A stretch of 8,753 nucleotides of DNA from Bacteroidota bacterium. Lineage in GTDB: Bacteria; Bacteroidota; Bacteroidia; Chitinophagales; Chitinophagaceae. Each line of letters starts with the position of its first letter. Position 1 is the stretch's first letter. Shown one piece after another: positions 1 through 6,877 of the stretch. Below the pieces are notes generated by a model that had not been told where the DNA came from, made no database searches, and saw only the letters and a program-made list of their open reading frames with translations. The translations under genes and the position numbers were made by a program. Location: the NCBI GenBank assembly GCA_947461985.1, contig CANHNT010000069.1, forward strand, positions 1 to 8,753. Reading direction: 5' to 3'.

Positions 1-323
1 ATATCTAATACTTGATTAAACTCTTCCCCCACTTCTAATTTAAAAATTTCAGATGCTTTTTCTTTGGAAACGTAATCCGCTTGTTTAGTAAATGCTTGCT
101 CTTCAATTATTTTTTTTAATTGTAACCCTTTTTCTTCTCTGTTATTATCGTTTAATTCAACATTGATTTCAATTTTCTCTTTCATTGAGTTTGATAATTG
201 ACCAGCATTGATTACTAACCAACCCAATGAACCCAATAAAAACAACACCAATGCAACTCCAATAATTGAGTAGATGTAGGTTGCTTTTCCCTTATTAACT
301 TTTGTACTTTCTAATTGTTCCAT
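1..323 (-). CDS. ftsX: Cell division protein FtsX, N-terminal part (runs off the left edge)
   Basis: The minus-strand frame starting at ATG 323-321 is open for 107 codons to the window edge, so the C-terminal part is missing. The protein has a short polar N-terminus (MEQLESTKVNKGKATY), one hydrophobic segment at about residues 17-40 (contains GVALVLFLLGSLGWLV), then a soluble stretch with INVELNDN and DYVSKEKASEIF. This is the FtsX pattern: cytoplasmic tail, first transmembrane helix, then the extracellular/periplasmic domain. In the family, FtsX pairs with the ATPase FtsE as an ABC-type complex in the inner membrane that activates peptidoglycan hydrolysis at the division site. The three further membrane helices expected of FtsX lie outside the window, as would any ftsE or other neighbours. 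The gene is divergent from the M13 peptidase gene, with a -7-like box on its own strand. The identity is from recognition of the motif pattern, not from a search. Confidence 0.85.
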   Translation of the reverse strand, partial: MEQLESTKVNKGKATYIYSIIGVALVLFLLGSLGWLVINAGQLSNSMKEKIEINVELNDNNREEKGLQLKKIIEEQAFTKQADYVSKEKASEIFKLEVGEEFNQVLD

Positions 324-335
324 GTATAGATTGCT

Positions 336-343
336 CAAAATTA
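336..343 (-). promoter_or_regulatory. Putative -7 box for ftsX
   Basis: The minus strand reads TAATTTTG here, an exact match to the Bacteroidota -7 consensus TAnnTTTG. Its first T lies 20 bases before the A of the ftsX ATG, which would give a leader of roughly 9 bases. I see no convincing -33 TTTG partner. In DNA this AT-rich, such octamers also arise by chance. Confidence 0.4.
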
Positions 344-510
344 ATAAAAAATAGTAGTTTTTCATATCATTCTTCTGAATTAGATGAATATTAACAGTAT
401 TTCTTTAAATGAGGTAAGTTGTGGGTTGTTAAAAAGCATTGTTTTTAAACACTGTTATCTTTATTTATTGCCTTTTATCATTTTTTCTAATCATACTGAG
501 AAAAACGTTT

Positions 511-518
511 TACTTTTG
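511..518 (+). promoter_or_regulatory. Putative -7 box for the M13 peptidase gene
   Basis: TACTTTTG is an exact match to TAnnTTTG and lies 30 bases (first T to A of ATG) before the peptidase start, giving a predicted leader of about 18 A/T-rich bases. No TTG/TTTG element sits at the usual 17-23 base spacing upstream. With the minus-strand box at 336-343, it would make the 324-540 interval a divergent promoter region. Apart from these boxes and an imperfect AT-rich inverted repeat, I see nothing else in the interval. Confidence 0.45.
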
Positions 519-540
519 AGATTCAAAATATTTTTAAAAA

Positions 541-2601
541 ATGAATTTAAAACATTTAATCGTAGCTGCATCCTTGAGTGCCATTACGTTTTCTGCTTGC
601 AACGAAAAAAAAGCAGATTCTTCAGAAGCAAGTTCTTTACCTGCTGGTAAAAAATTTATTGACCCTTCTAACATCGACACTACAGTAAACCCAGCAGATG
701 ATTTTTATCAATATGCCAATGGTGCTTGGATGAAAACAACTGAAATTCCTGCATCAGAAACAAGATGGGGAAGTTTTAATTTATTAGAAGATTTTAATAA
801 AAAAGCGTTGCAAGGTTTATTAGAAGATGCTGCATTGGTAACTGATGCAAAAAAAGGCACTCCAATTCAAATGGTTGGTGATATGTACAGAAGCGGAATG
901 GATACGAATGCGATCAACAAAGCTGGCATCAGTGCCATTCAATCTGAACTAGATAAAATAAATGCCTTGACAGATGCGAATTCTTTAGTGAACGAAATTG
1001 CTCGTCAAACAACGATTAATGCAAATCCTTTATTTAGCTTTTATGTAGGGCCCGATGATAAAGAGGTGACTAAAAATATTGGAAATTTATTTCAAGGTGG
1101 TTTAGGATTACCTGATAGAGATTATTATTTAAAAGCAGATGCTAAAGAAGCAGATATTCGTACGAAATATGTTGCACACATTACTACGATGTTGAAATTG
1201 TCTGGCGAAACAGATGTAGATGCTGCAAAACATGCTGCAATCATTATGGGAATGGAAACTGCTATGGCAAAAGTAAGCATGGATAGAGTGACTATGAGAG
1301 ACCCTTATAAATTATATAATAAATTTTCGTTAGCCGATTTTTCAAAGAAAACTACAGGAATTAATTGGGCTGATTTTTTATCTAAAATTAACGTAAAAGG
1401 ACAAGATACCGTTTTAGTTGCTCAACCTGCTTTTTTTGAAGCATTGGCAAAAATGATACAAACAACGCCTATCGACAGTTGGAAAACCTATTTAAAATGG
1501 CATACAATTTCTGGTATGGCAGGATATTTAAGTAAAGATTTTGATCAAGAAAGTTTTAACTTCTTTGGCAAAATTATGAGAGGTCAACAGGAGCAAAAAC
1601 CACGTTGGAAAAGAGTTTTAGCAGTTGTTGATGGTTCTGTTGGAGATCAATTAGGCAAAATGTATACCGATAAATATTTTACTGCAGAAGCTAAAAAAAG
1701 AATGCTGGAGTTGGTAGATAATTTACAAATTGCATTTGAAGCTCGTATTAAAACATTGGATTGGATGAGCGACAGTACTAAAGCAAAAGCCACTGATAAA
1801 TTACACGCATTCATCAAAAAAATTGGTTATCCTGATAATTGGAGAAATTACACTGGTTTAGAAATTGGCACTGATTATGCAAAAAATATTTTAGCCTCTA
1901 ATGTATTTGATTACAATTACATGATCAACAAATTGGGCAAACCTGTTGACAAAACAGAATGGGGAATGACACCTCCAACCGTAAATGCATACTACAATCC
2001 AGCATTTAACGAAATCGTATTTCCTGCAGGAATTTTACAATACCCTTTCTTCGAAAAAAATGCCGATGATGCTGTAATATACGGTGCTATTGGTGGCGTT
2101 ATTGGGCATGAAATGACGCATGGTTTTGATGACCAAGGTTGCCAATATGCTGCTGATGGAAATTTGAAAAATTGGTGGAGTGCAGATGATAAAGCTCGTT
2201 TTGATGCAAAAACTAAAATGGTGGTTGAGCAATACAATGCATATACTATTTTAGATAATAAACACGTAAATGGTGCATTAACTTTAGGTGAAAATATTGC
2301 TGATTTAGGGGGTGTAACCATTGGTTATGATGCCTTTAAACGCACTAAACAAGGTCAATCAACTGACAAAATTGATGGCTTTACACCAGATCAACGATTC
2401 TTTTTAAGTTGGGCTCAAGTATGGCGTCAAAATATTCGTTCAGAAGAAGCAGAACAACGCTTAGTAACCGATTCACACAGTCCTGGTGAACATCGTTGCA
2501 ATGGACCATTATCAAACTTTGCTCCTTTTTATGCTGCTTTTAATGTAAAAGAAGGAAACAAAATGTACAAACCAGAAGCACAACGTGCTAAAGTTTGGTA
2601 A
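541..2601 (+). CDS. pepO: M13 family (neprilysin/PepO-type) zinc metallopeptidase, predicted lipoprotein
   Basis: This 686-residue protein has the full M13 signature. The zinc-binding, catalytic HEMTH is at 523-527. The third zinc ligand is E584 within GENIAD (583-588), whose D588 matches the conserved Asp of neprilysin. The substrate-contacting NAYY is at 482-485, followed by IVFPAGILQ. The protein ends in Val-Trp, as M13 enzymes commonly do, so the C-terminus is complete. The N-terminus is a signal sequence: basic MNLKH, hydrophobic core LIVAASLSAITFSA, then Cys20 in a plausible lipobox (FSAC), indicating lipid anchoring outside the cytoplasm. The residues after Cys (NEKKAD) are not the acidic run linked to surface export in some Bacteroidota, so periplasmic display is at least as likely. 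M13 enzymes cleave peptides of limited size on the N-side of hydrophobic residues; the natural substrate here is unknown. The start at 541 is supported by the signal peptide and the -7 box 30 bases upstream. The length is normal for bacterial members. Confidence 0.95.
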   Translation: MNLKHLIVAASLSAITFSACNEKKADSSEASSLPAGKKFIDPSNIDTTVNPADDFYQYANGAWMKTTEIPASETRWGSFNLLEDFNKKALQGLLEDAALVTDAKKGTPIQMVGDMYRSGMDTNAINKAGISAIQSELDKINALTDANSLVNEIARQTTINANPLFSFYVGPDDKEVTKNIGNLFQGGLGLPDRDYYLKADAKEADIRTKYVAHITTMLKLSGETDVDAAKHAAIIMGMETAMAKVSMDRVTMRDPYKLYNKFSLADFSKKTTGINWADFLSKINVKGQDTVLVAQPAFFEALAKMIQTTPIDSWKTYLKWHTISGMAGYLSKDFDQESFNFFGKIMRGQQEQKPRWKRVLAVVDGSVGDQLGKMYTDKYFTAEAKKRMLELVDNLQIAFEARIKTLDWMSDSTKAKATDKLHAFIKKIGYPDNWRNYTGLEIGTDYAKNILASNVFDYNYMINKLGKPVDKTEWGMTPPTVNAYYNPAFNEIVFPAGILQYPFFEKNADDAVIYGAIGGVIGHEMTHGFDDQGCQYAADGNLKNWWSADDKARFDAKTKMVVEQYNAYTILDNKHVNGALTLGENIADLGGVTIGYDAFKRTKQGQSTDKIDGFTPDQRFFLSWAQVWRQNIRSEEAEQRLVTDSHSPGEHRCNGPLSNFAPFYAAFNVKEGNKMYKPEAQRAKVW

Positions 2602-2621
2602 TCAATCAAAATAACATCAAT

Positions 2622-2649
2622 AAGCCTCGATTTTTTCGAGGCTTTTTTT
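2622..2649 (+). terminator. Rho-independent terminator after the M13 peptidase gene
   Basis: A perfect 9-bp stem, AAGCCTCGA (2622-2630) pairing with TCGAGGCTT (2636-2644), closes a 5-T loop and runs straight into a 7-T tract (2643-2649). It lies 20 bases past the peptidase stop codon. It argues that transcription of the next gene starts afresh. It also shows that the long in-frame extension upstream of 2697 is not coding. Confidence 0.92.
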
Positions 2650-2670
2650 ATTTTTTAAATTCAAAATATA

Positions 2671-2678
2671 TACTTTTA
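2671..2678 (+). promoter_or_regulatory. Possible -7 box for the AlkD-like gene
   Basis: TACTTTTA matches TAnnTTTG except for the last base. It lies between the terminator at 2622-2649 and the ATG at 2697 (26 bases from first T to A of ATG), where a promoter is expected. No -33 element is evident. Confidence 0.3.
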
Positions 2679-2696
2679 CTCAACAAAATTAAGAAG

Positions 2697-3410
2697 ATGA
2701 ATGATGTAAATACGATTATGCAAGCGCTTAAATCTATGAGCTCAGAACAAACAAAAAAAACGCATATTCATCATGGAGCTCCTGCCAATACAACCTTTGG
2801 TGTGAAAGTTGGAGATTTGAAAACAATTGTAAAACAGATTAAGAAAAATCACGAACTGGCCATCGCCCTATACGATACAGGAAACAGCGATGCCATGTAT
2901 TTAGCTGGTTTAATTGGGGATGAGAAAAAGATGACTAAATCTGATTTGAATCGTTGGGCAAAAAATGCAACATGGAATATGCACAGTGAATATACGGTGC
3001 CTTTTGTAGCGTCTGAAAGTCCTTTTGGATGGCAAATTGGATTAGAATGGATAGATTCTAAAGTAGAAAAAATAGTAACATCTGGTTGGAATACATTGAG
3101 TTTACTCATGAGTTTTATCCCAGATGAACAATTGGATAAAAAGCAAATTGAAGTACTACTCAAACGCATTCAAAAAGAAATTCATGGCGAAGAAAACCGA
3201 ATAAAATATACCATGAATGGGTTTGTGATTTCAGTGGGTACATATATTCCAAGTTTGCTAGAGCTAGCAAAAAAAACGGCTTTAGCAATAGGCAAAATAA
3301 CTGTTGAAATGGGAGGTACTGCCTGTAAAACGCCTTTGGCTATTGATTATATTGAAAAAATAGAAAAAAAAGGCATGGTAGGAAAAAAGCGAAAAACAAC
3401 AAGATGTTAG
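2697..3410 (+). CDS. AlkD-like HEAT-repeat protein, DNA alkylation repair family
   Basis: This 237-residue, apparently all-helical protein resembles the bacterial DNA alkylation repair (AlkD-like, HEAT-like repeat) family. It is soluble, with no signal peptide. Recognisable blocks are FGVKVGDLK (34-42), ATWNMHSEYTVPF (91-103), SGWNTLSLL (129-137), NRIKYTMNGF (167-176), MGGTACKTP (205-213) and a basic tail GKKRKTTRC (229-237). The family includes glycosylases that excise N3- and N7-alkylpurines by wrapping DNA on the HEAT surface. In my unaided alignment, Trp131 matches the active-site Trp of Bacillus AlkD (W109) but Ser135 falls where AlkD has catalytic Asp113. Glycosylase activity is therefore uncertain, and a DNA-binding or divergent role is possible. 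The frame is open upstream to 2595, but that extension would translate the terminator hairpin, so I chose ATG 2697, preceded by AAGAAG. The gene stands alone between a terminator and the typA promoter region. Confidence 0.85.
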   Translation: MNDVNTIMQALKSMSSEQTKKTHIHHGAPANTTFGVKVGDLKTIVKQIKKNHELAIALYDTGNSDAMYLAGLIGDEKKMTKSDLNRWAKNATWNMHSEYTVPFVASESPFGWQIGLEWIDSKVEKIVTSGWNTLSLLMSFIPDEQLDKKQIEVLLKRIQKEIHGEENRIKYTMNGFVISVGTYIPSLLELAKKTALAIGKITVEMGGTACKTPLAIDYIEKIEKKGMVGKKRKTTRC

Positions 3411-3517
3411 CGTAATAATATAACCAGCTTTATTTCATTCAACTAAATTCAACGACTATTAATCATTTCTTAACTCAATAGTTTGAACTTAAATGCTATT
3501 TAGCAAATTTAAAGCCT

Positions 3518-3525
3518 TACCTTCG
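3518..3525 (+). promoter_or_regulatory. Putative -7 box for typA
   Basis: TACCTTCG, followed by CA, is one base from TAnnTTTG and resembles the TACCTTTGCA form often seen in Bacteroidota promoters. Its first T is 38 bases before the typA ATG, giving a leader of about 26 A-rich bases. A TTTG at 3482-3485 is too far upstream (32 bases) to be a confident -33 element. An imperfect inverted repeat (roughly 3489-3513) lies just upstream. Confidence 0.4.
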
Positions 3526-3555
3526 CAAACTTTTAAAATAGGTTAAAAATACAAA

Positions 3556-5373
3556 ATGAATATTCGTAACATCGCAATTATTGCCCACGTTGACCATGGT
3601 AAAACTACATTGGTTGATAAAATTTTACATCAAACAAACGTTTTCAGAGCCAATCAGGAATCTGGAGATTTAATAATGGACAGCAATGACTTAGAAAGAG
3701 AACGTGGAATCACTATTTTTTCTAAAAATGCTTCTGTTGTTTATAAAGATGTAAAAGTAAATGTAATTGATACTCCAGGGCATGCTGACTTTGGTGGAGA
3801 AGTTGAACGTGTATTAAAAATGGCTGATGGTGTTATTTTATTAGTTGATGCTTTTGAAGGACCCATGCCACAAACTCGTTTTGTATTGCAAAAAGCATTG
3901 GCTTTAAATTTAAAACCAATTGTAGTTATCAATAAAGTAGATAAAGAAAACTGTCGTCCTGATGAAGTTCATGATGCTGTATTTGATTTATTTTTTGCAT
4001 TAGGTGCTTCTGAAGAGCAATTAGATTTCCCGACTTTTTATGGTTCTGGGAAAAATGGTTGGTTCAATCATGAAAATTCTCAGTGCGATGATATTACTCC
4101 ATTGTTAGATGGAATTATAAAATATGTACCTGCTCCAAAAGTATCAGAAGGTTATTTACAAATGCAAATTACCTCTTTAGATTATTCTTCGTTTTTAGGT
4201 CGTATTGCTGTAGGACGTGTTGCTAGAGGTACAATTAAAGAAGGACAACAAATTGCCTTAATTTCTGAAGATGGTAGCAACCGTAAATTAAAAATTAAAG
4301 AATTATATATTTTTGAATCGTTAGGTAAGAAAAAAGTAACTGAAGTAGTTGCAGGAGATATTTGTGCAGTAGTTGGTATTGAAGATTTTAATATTGGTGA
4401 TACCATTGCTGATGCCGAAAATCCTGAAGCGTTGCCATTTATTAAAGTAGATGAACCTACGATGAACATGACTTTCAGTATCAACAACTCCCCTTTCTTT
4501 GGTAAAGATGGTAAATTTGTTACATCACGTCATTTGCGTGATCGTTTAATTAAAGAAACAGAAAAGAATTTAGCACTTCGTGTAGAAGATACAGACAGTG
4601 GAGATACTTTCTTAGTTTTCGGTCGTGGTATTTTACATTTAGGTATTTTGATTGAAACAATGCGTCGTGAAGGTTACGAGTTAACGGTTGGTCAACCACA
4701 AGTAATTACTAAAAAAATAGATGGTAAAACATGTGAGCCTTATGAGATTTTAGTAATTGATGTTCCTGAAGAATTTGCAAGTAAAGCAATTGATTTAGTA
4801 ACCCGTAGAAAAGGTGAATTACAAGTGATGGAAACGAAAGGTGCAATGCAACACATTGAATTTGAAATTCCTTCAAGAGGTTTAATTGGCTTACGTACTC
4901 AAATGTTAACTGGTACTGCAGGTGAGGCGGTTATGGCTCATAGCTTCAGTGAATATAAACCATGGAAAGGTCCAATACCTGGACGAAATAATGGCGTATT
5001 AATTTCTAAATTTGCTGGTGTAACAACGGGTTATTCTATCGATAAATTACAAGACAGAGGAACATTCTTTGTAGATCCTACTGAAGAAGTTTATGCAGGT
5101 CAAATTGTTGCAGAACATATTAAACCAGGCGATTTGTTGATTAACGCAGTTGAGGCAAAAAAACTAACCAATCACCGTGCTTCAGGAACAGATGATGCAA
5201 CTCGAATGGCTCCTAAAAAATTATTAACACTTGAAGAGTGTATGGAGTATATTGAATTTGATGAGTGTATTGAAGTGACTCCAAACTTTATTCGTATGCG
5301 TAAAATTATATTAGATGAAGTTTTACGTAAAAATTCAAATAAACAAAATTCTATGGCTGCTGTTTCAGAATAG
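3556..5373 (+). CDS. typA: Translational GTPase TypA/BipA
   Basis: This 605-residue protein has the normal length for TypA and every GTPase motif: G1 AHVDHGKT (10-17), switch I RERGIT (48-53), G3 DTPGH (72-76) and G4 NKVD (126-129). EF-G-like domain II follows, then domains III and V, and the TypA-specific C-terminal domain, recognised from PSRGLIGLRTQMLTGT, WKGPIPGRNNGVLIS and the GTDDATRMAPKK / EVTPNFIRMRK blocks. The GPIPGRNNGV block and the C-terminal domain separate it from LepA and EF-G. In the family it binds the 70S ribosome at the EF-G site and supports 50S assembly and growth under cold or other stress; it acts in the cytoplasm. The start at 3556 gives the standard MNIRNIAIIAHVDHGKT opening. 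Upstream is A-rich with no Shine-Dalgarno. The gene looks monocistronic: its own -7-like box upstream and a strong terminator 20 bases after the stop. Nothing in the sequence appears damaged. Confidence 0.98.
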   Translation: MNIRNIAIIAHVDHGKTTLVDKILHQTNVFRANQESGDLIMDSNDLERERGITIFSKNASVVYKDVKVNVIDTPGHADFGGEVERVLKMADGVILLVDAFEGPMPQTRFVLQKALALNLKPIVVINKVDKENCRPDEVHDAVFDLFFALGASEEQLDFPTFYGSGKNGWFNHENSQCDDITPLLDGIIKYVPAPKVSEGYLQMQITSLDYSSFLGRIAVGRVARGTIKEGQQIALISEDGSNRKLKIKELYIFESLGKKKVTEVVAGDICAVVGIEDFNIGDTIADAENPEALPFIKVDEPTMNMTFSINNSPFFGKDGKFVTSRHLRDRLIKETEKNLALRVEDTDSGDTFLVFGRGILHLGILIETMRREGYELTVGQPQVITKKIDGKTCEPYEILVIDVPEEFASKAIDLVTRRKGELQVMETKGAMQHIEFEIPSRGLIGLRTQMLTGTAGEAVMAHSFSEYKPWKGPIPGRNNGVLISKFAGVTTGYSIDKLQDRGTFFVDPTEEVYAGQIVAEHIKPGDLLINAVEAKKLTNHRASGTDDATRMAPKKLLTLEECMEYIEFDECIEVTPNFIRMRKIILDEVLRKNSNKQNSMAAVSE

Positions 5374-5392
5374 TTAATTTTATATTAATTAC

Positions 5393-5425
5393 AAAATCCC
5401 TTTTCAATTGAAAAGGGATTTTTTT
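5393..5425 (+). terminator. Rho-independent terminator after typA
   Basis: A perfect 13-bp stem, AAAATCCCTTTTC (5393-5405) pairing with GAAAAGGGATTTT (5410-5422), closes an AATT loop and ends in seven T (5419-5425). The hairpin is perfectly symmetrical and has only four A before it on the left arm, so termination should favour the plus strand. It lies 20 bases beyond the typA stop and only 11 bases before the next start codon. Confidence 0.92.
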
Positions 5426-5432
5426 ATATTTA
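5425..5432 (+). promoter_or_regulatory. Possible -7 box overlapping the typA terminator T-tract
   Basis: TATATTTA matches TAnnTTTG except for the last base. Its first T is the last T of the terminator and lies 11 bases before the A of the hydrolase ATG. If used, the transcript would begin at or next to the start codon. The alternative is readthrough from typA. No -33 element is clear. Confidence 0.25.
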
Positions 5433-5435
5433 CGT

Positions 5436-6311
5436 ATGCAATCTATAAAAAATATCTTACTTAAAGGTTCTGAAAACCGGGACATGTTACTCGATATTTT
5501 TTTTAATAACAATGCTATCCTAAAACCTATCGTTATTTATATTCATGGATTTAATGGATTTAAAGATTGGGGAAATTTCGATTTAATTGCCCAACAATTT
5601 GCAGCAAGTGGTTTTGTTTTTATTAAAATGAATTTATCGCATAATGGAACCACTCCTGATTTTCCCGAAGCGTTTGCCGATTTAGAAGCTTATGGGAATA
5701 ATAATTATACCAAAGAGTTATTCGATGTTGAACAAATTATTCAGTGGGTTGTAGATGAAAAAAACGAGTACAAAAATCAATTCGATGTCAACCAAATTTC
5801 ATTAATTGGCCACAGCAGAGGTGGCGGCATTGCGATATTAAAAACGAGTGAAGATGAACGTATAAAAAGTCTTGTTACTTGGGCTTCGGTATATGAATGT
5901 AAAAGTCCATGGAATCATTGGTCAAATGAAAAAATGAAAGAATGGCAAGAAACAGGCGTTCAACATATTGCCAATAAAAGAACAAATCAACGACTGCCAT
6001 TATATTTTCAATTGTATGAAAACCACAGAGACAATCAGGAACGCTTAGATATTGAAAAAAACATTCGAAAAATAAACATTCCAATTTTAATTTGTCATGG
6101 CACAAAAGATGAGGCTGTACCTTTTCATGCAGCCCAAAAACTCAAAGAGTGGCAACCAAAAGCACAATTATTTTTAGTAGAAAGTGACCACGTTTTTGGA
6201 AGAAAACACCCTTGGATTGAAACTAGTTTGCCACCAGTAATGCAAGCAGTAGTCAATGAAACTATTTCATTTTTGAACAAATACGTAACCATTATAAAAC
6301 CAAAACCTTAA
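5436..6311 (+). CDS. Alpha/beta hydrolase, dienelactone-hydrolase/serine-esterase-like
   Basis: This 291-residue protein has the alpha/beta-hydrolase fold signature. The oxyanion-region HGFNGFKDWG is at 37-46, the nucleophile elbow GHSRGG at 125-130 (Ser127), the probable acid Asp225 in HGTKDEAVP (221-229), and the catalytic His252 in ESDHVFG (249-255). There is no signal peptide, so it is probably cytoplasmic. The fold is shared by esterases, peptidases and thioesterases; the substrate cannot be told from sequence. The FNGFKDWG block and GNNNYTKE (87-94) resemble a uniform bacterial subfamily of uncharacterised hydrolases. The start at 5436 is the first ATG and gives the normal N-terminus; the next Met (residue 17) would remove the first strand. 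There is almost no room for a leader after the typA terminator, and no Shine-Dalgarno. The stop is 11 bases before the YqgE-like gene, so the two are probably co-transcribed. Confidence 0.9.
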   Translation: MQSIKNILLKGSENRDMLLDIFFNNNAILKPIVIYIHGFNGFKDWGNFDLIAQQFAASGFVFIKMNLSHNGTTPDFPEAFADLEAYGNNNYTKELFDVEQIIQWVVDEKNEYKNQFDVNQISLIGHSRGGGIAILKTSEDERIKSLVTWASVYECKSPWNHWSNEKMKEWQETGVQHIANKRTNQRLPLYFQLYENHRDNQERLDIEKNIRKINIPILICHGTKDEAVPFHAAQKLKEWQPKAQLFLVESDHVFGRKHPWIETSLPPVMQAVVNETISFLNKYVTIIKPKP

Positions 6312-6322
6312 AAAAAAATAAC

Positions 6323-6760
6323 ATGCATATTACAGCAGGCCAACATCTAAAAAGTACTCCTTTATTAGCAGATACCATTTTTGAAAATACCACTTTACTC
6401 ATTTGTGAGGTCAATGAAAATGGAGCTTGGGGAATTATCACAAACAAACCTTTTCCAAGAAAATTAAATGAATTAGTAGAATTTCAGCATTGTTTGCCTT
6501 TTCCATTATATGAAGGGGGCCCTGTTGAACAAGAAAAACTATTTTTTATTCATCAACGACCCGACTTAATCGAAGGAGGGAAACACATTGCTAATCAATT
6601 TTATTGGGGTGGCGATTTTAAACAAGCGCTTAATCATATAAACACTCAAACCATTCAAGTAGATCAGCTACAATTATTCGTAGGTTATTGCGGTTGGGAT
6701 AAAAATCAACTACAATTAGAAATAGAAGAAGGCAGTTGGGAATTGATGTCTAGGAAATAA
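6323..6760 (+). CDS. YqgE/AlgH family protein, short C-terminus
   Basis: This 145-residue protein matches the YqgE/AlgH (DUF179) family in order: TTLLICEVNENGAWGIITNKP (about 23-43), which corresponds to the usual LLxEHNxxGAxGLVLNRP; GGPV (65-68); FFIHQRPDLIEGG (74-86); YWGGDF (94-99); and GYCGWDKNQLQLEIEEGSW (121-139). Family members are single-domain cytoplasmic proteins of roughly 180-190 residues with no settled biochemical function; the AlgH name comes from alginate regulation in Pseudomonas. This copy stops six residues after the conserved Trp, so it lacks the usual C-terminal segment of about 30-40 residues. It also has a shorter N-terminus than usual. The bases after the stop do not continue the family sequence in an obvious frame, so I infer a naturally short form rather than a frameshift. 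It is the second gene of a likely two-gene operon with the hydrolase, 11 A-rich bases downstream. Confidence 0.85.
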   Translation: MHITAGQHLKSTPLLADTIFENTTLLICEVNENGAWGIITNKPFPRKLNELVEFQHCLPFPLYEGGPVEQEKLFFIHQRPDLIEGGKHIANQFYWGGDFKQALNHINTQTIQVDQLQLFVGYCGWDKNQLQLEIEEGSWELMSRK

Positions 6761-6837
6761 TTTATTTTATTAAATCAATTGGTTTACAAATACTTATAAT
6801 TCTTTTTTCTACGTAAGCTCATTACATACCCGATTTT

Positions 6838-6845
6838 TAATTTTG
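6838..6845 (+). promoter_or_regulatory. Putative -7 box for the Y-family polymerase gene
   Basis: TAATTTTG is an exact TAnnTTTG match, 40 bases (first T to A) before the ATG at 6878, giving a leader of about 28 bases. It is followed by GAAGGAAGAT, which resembles a Shine-Dalgarno but lies too far from either ATG to serve as one. No palindrome resembling a LexA box is visible nearby. Confidence 0.4.
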
Positions 6846-6877
6846 AAGGAAGATAAACTTATTCACAAAGTTTGTTT

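Noticed and set aside
384..650. 88-codon plus-strand open frame upstream of and overlapping the M13 peptidase start
   Set aside because: It overlaps the signal-peptide coding region in another frame, runs through the putative promoter, has a low-complexity Phe/Leu/Lys/Cys-rich composition and no recognisable family.
1992..2321. 109-codon minus-strand frame inside the M13 peptidase gene
   Set aside because: It is antisense to the HEMTH region of a clearly real gene, with no family resemblance; a codon-composition shadow.
2595..2696. 34-residue N-terminal extension of the AlkD-like protein
   Set aside because: It would overlap the M13 stop and translate the terminator hairpin (2622-2649). ATG 2697 gives the expected N-terminus.
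3489..3513. Imperfect inverted repeat (TTAAAT-GCT / AGC-AAATTTAA) upstream of the typA -7 box as an operator or terminator
   Set aside because: Short, with a 2-base bulge and almost all A/T. It lacks a T-tract and cannot be told from background.
6872..6877. TTG start two codons before the chosen polymerase ATG
   Set aside because: An in-frame ATG follows at 6878, and the residues before the core at residue 32 are not conserved, so the rarer start is not needed. ATG 6905 remains possible.
6761..6877. LexA/SOS-type operator before the Y-family polymerase gene
   Set aside because: I searched by eye for a spaced palindrome and found none convincing.
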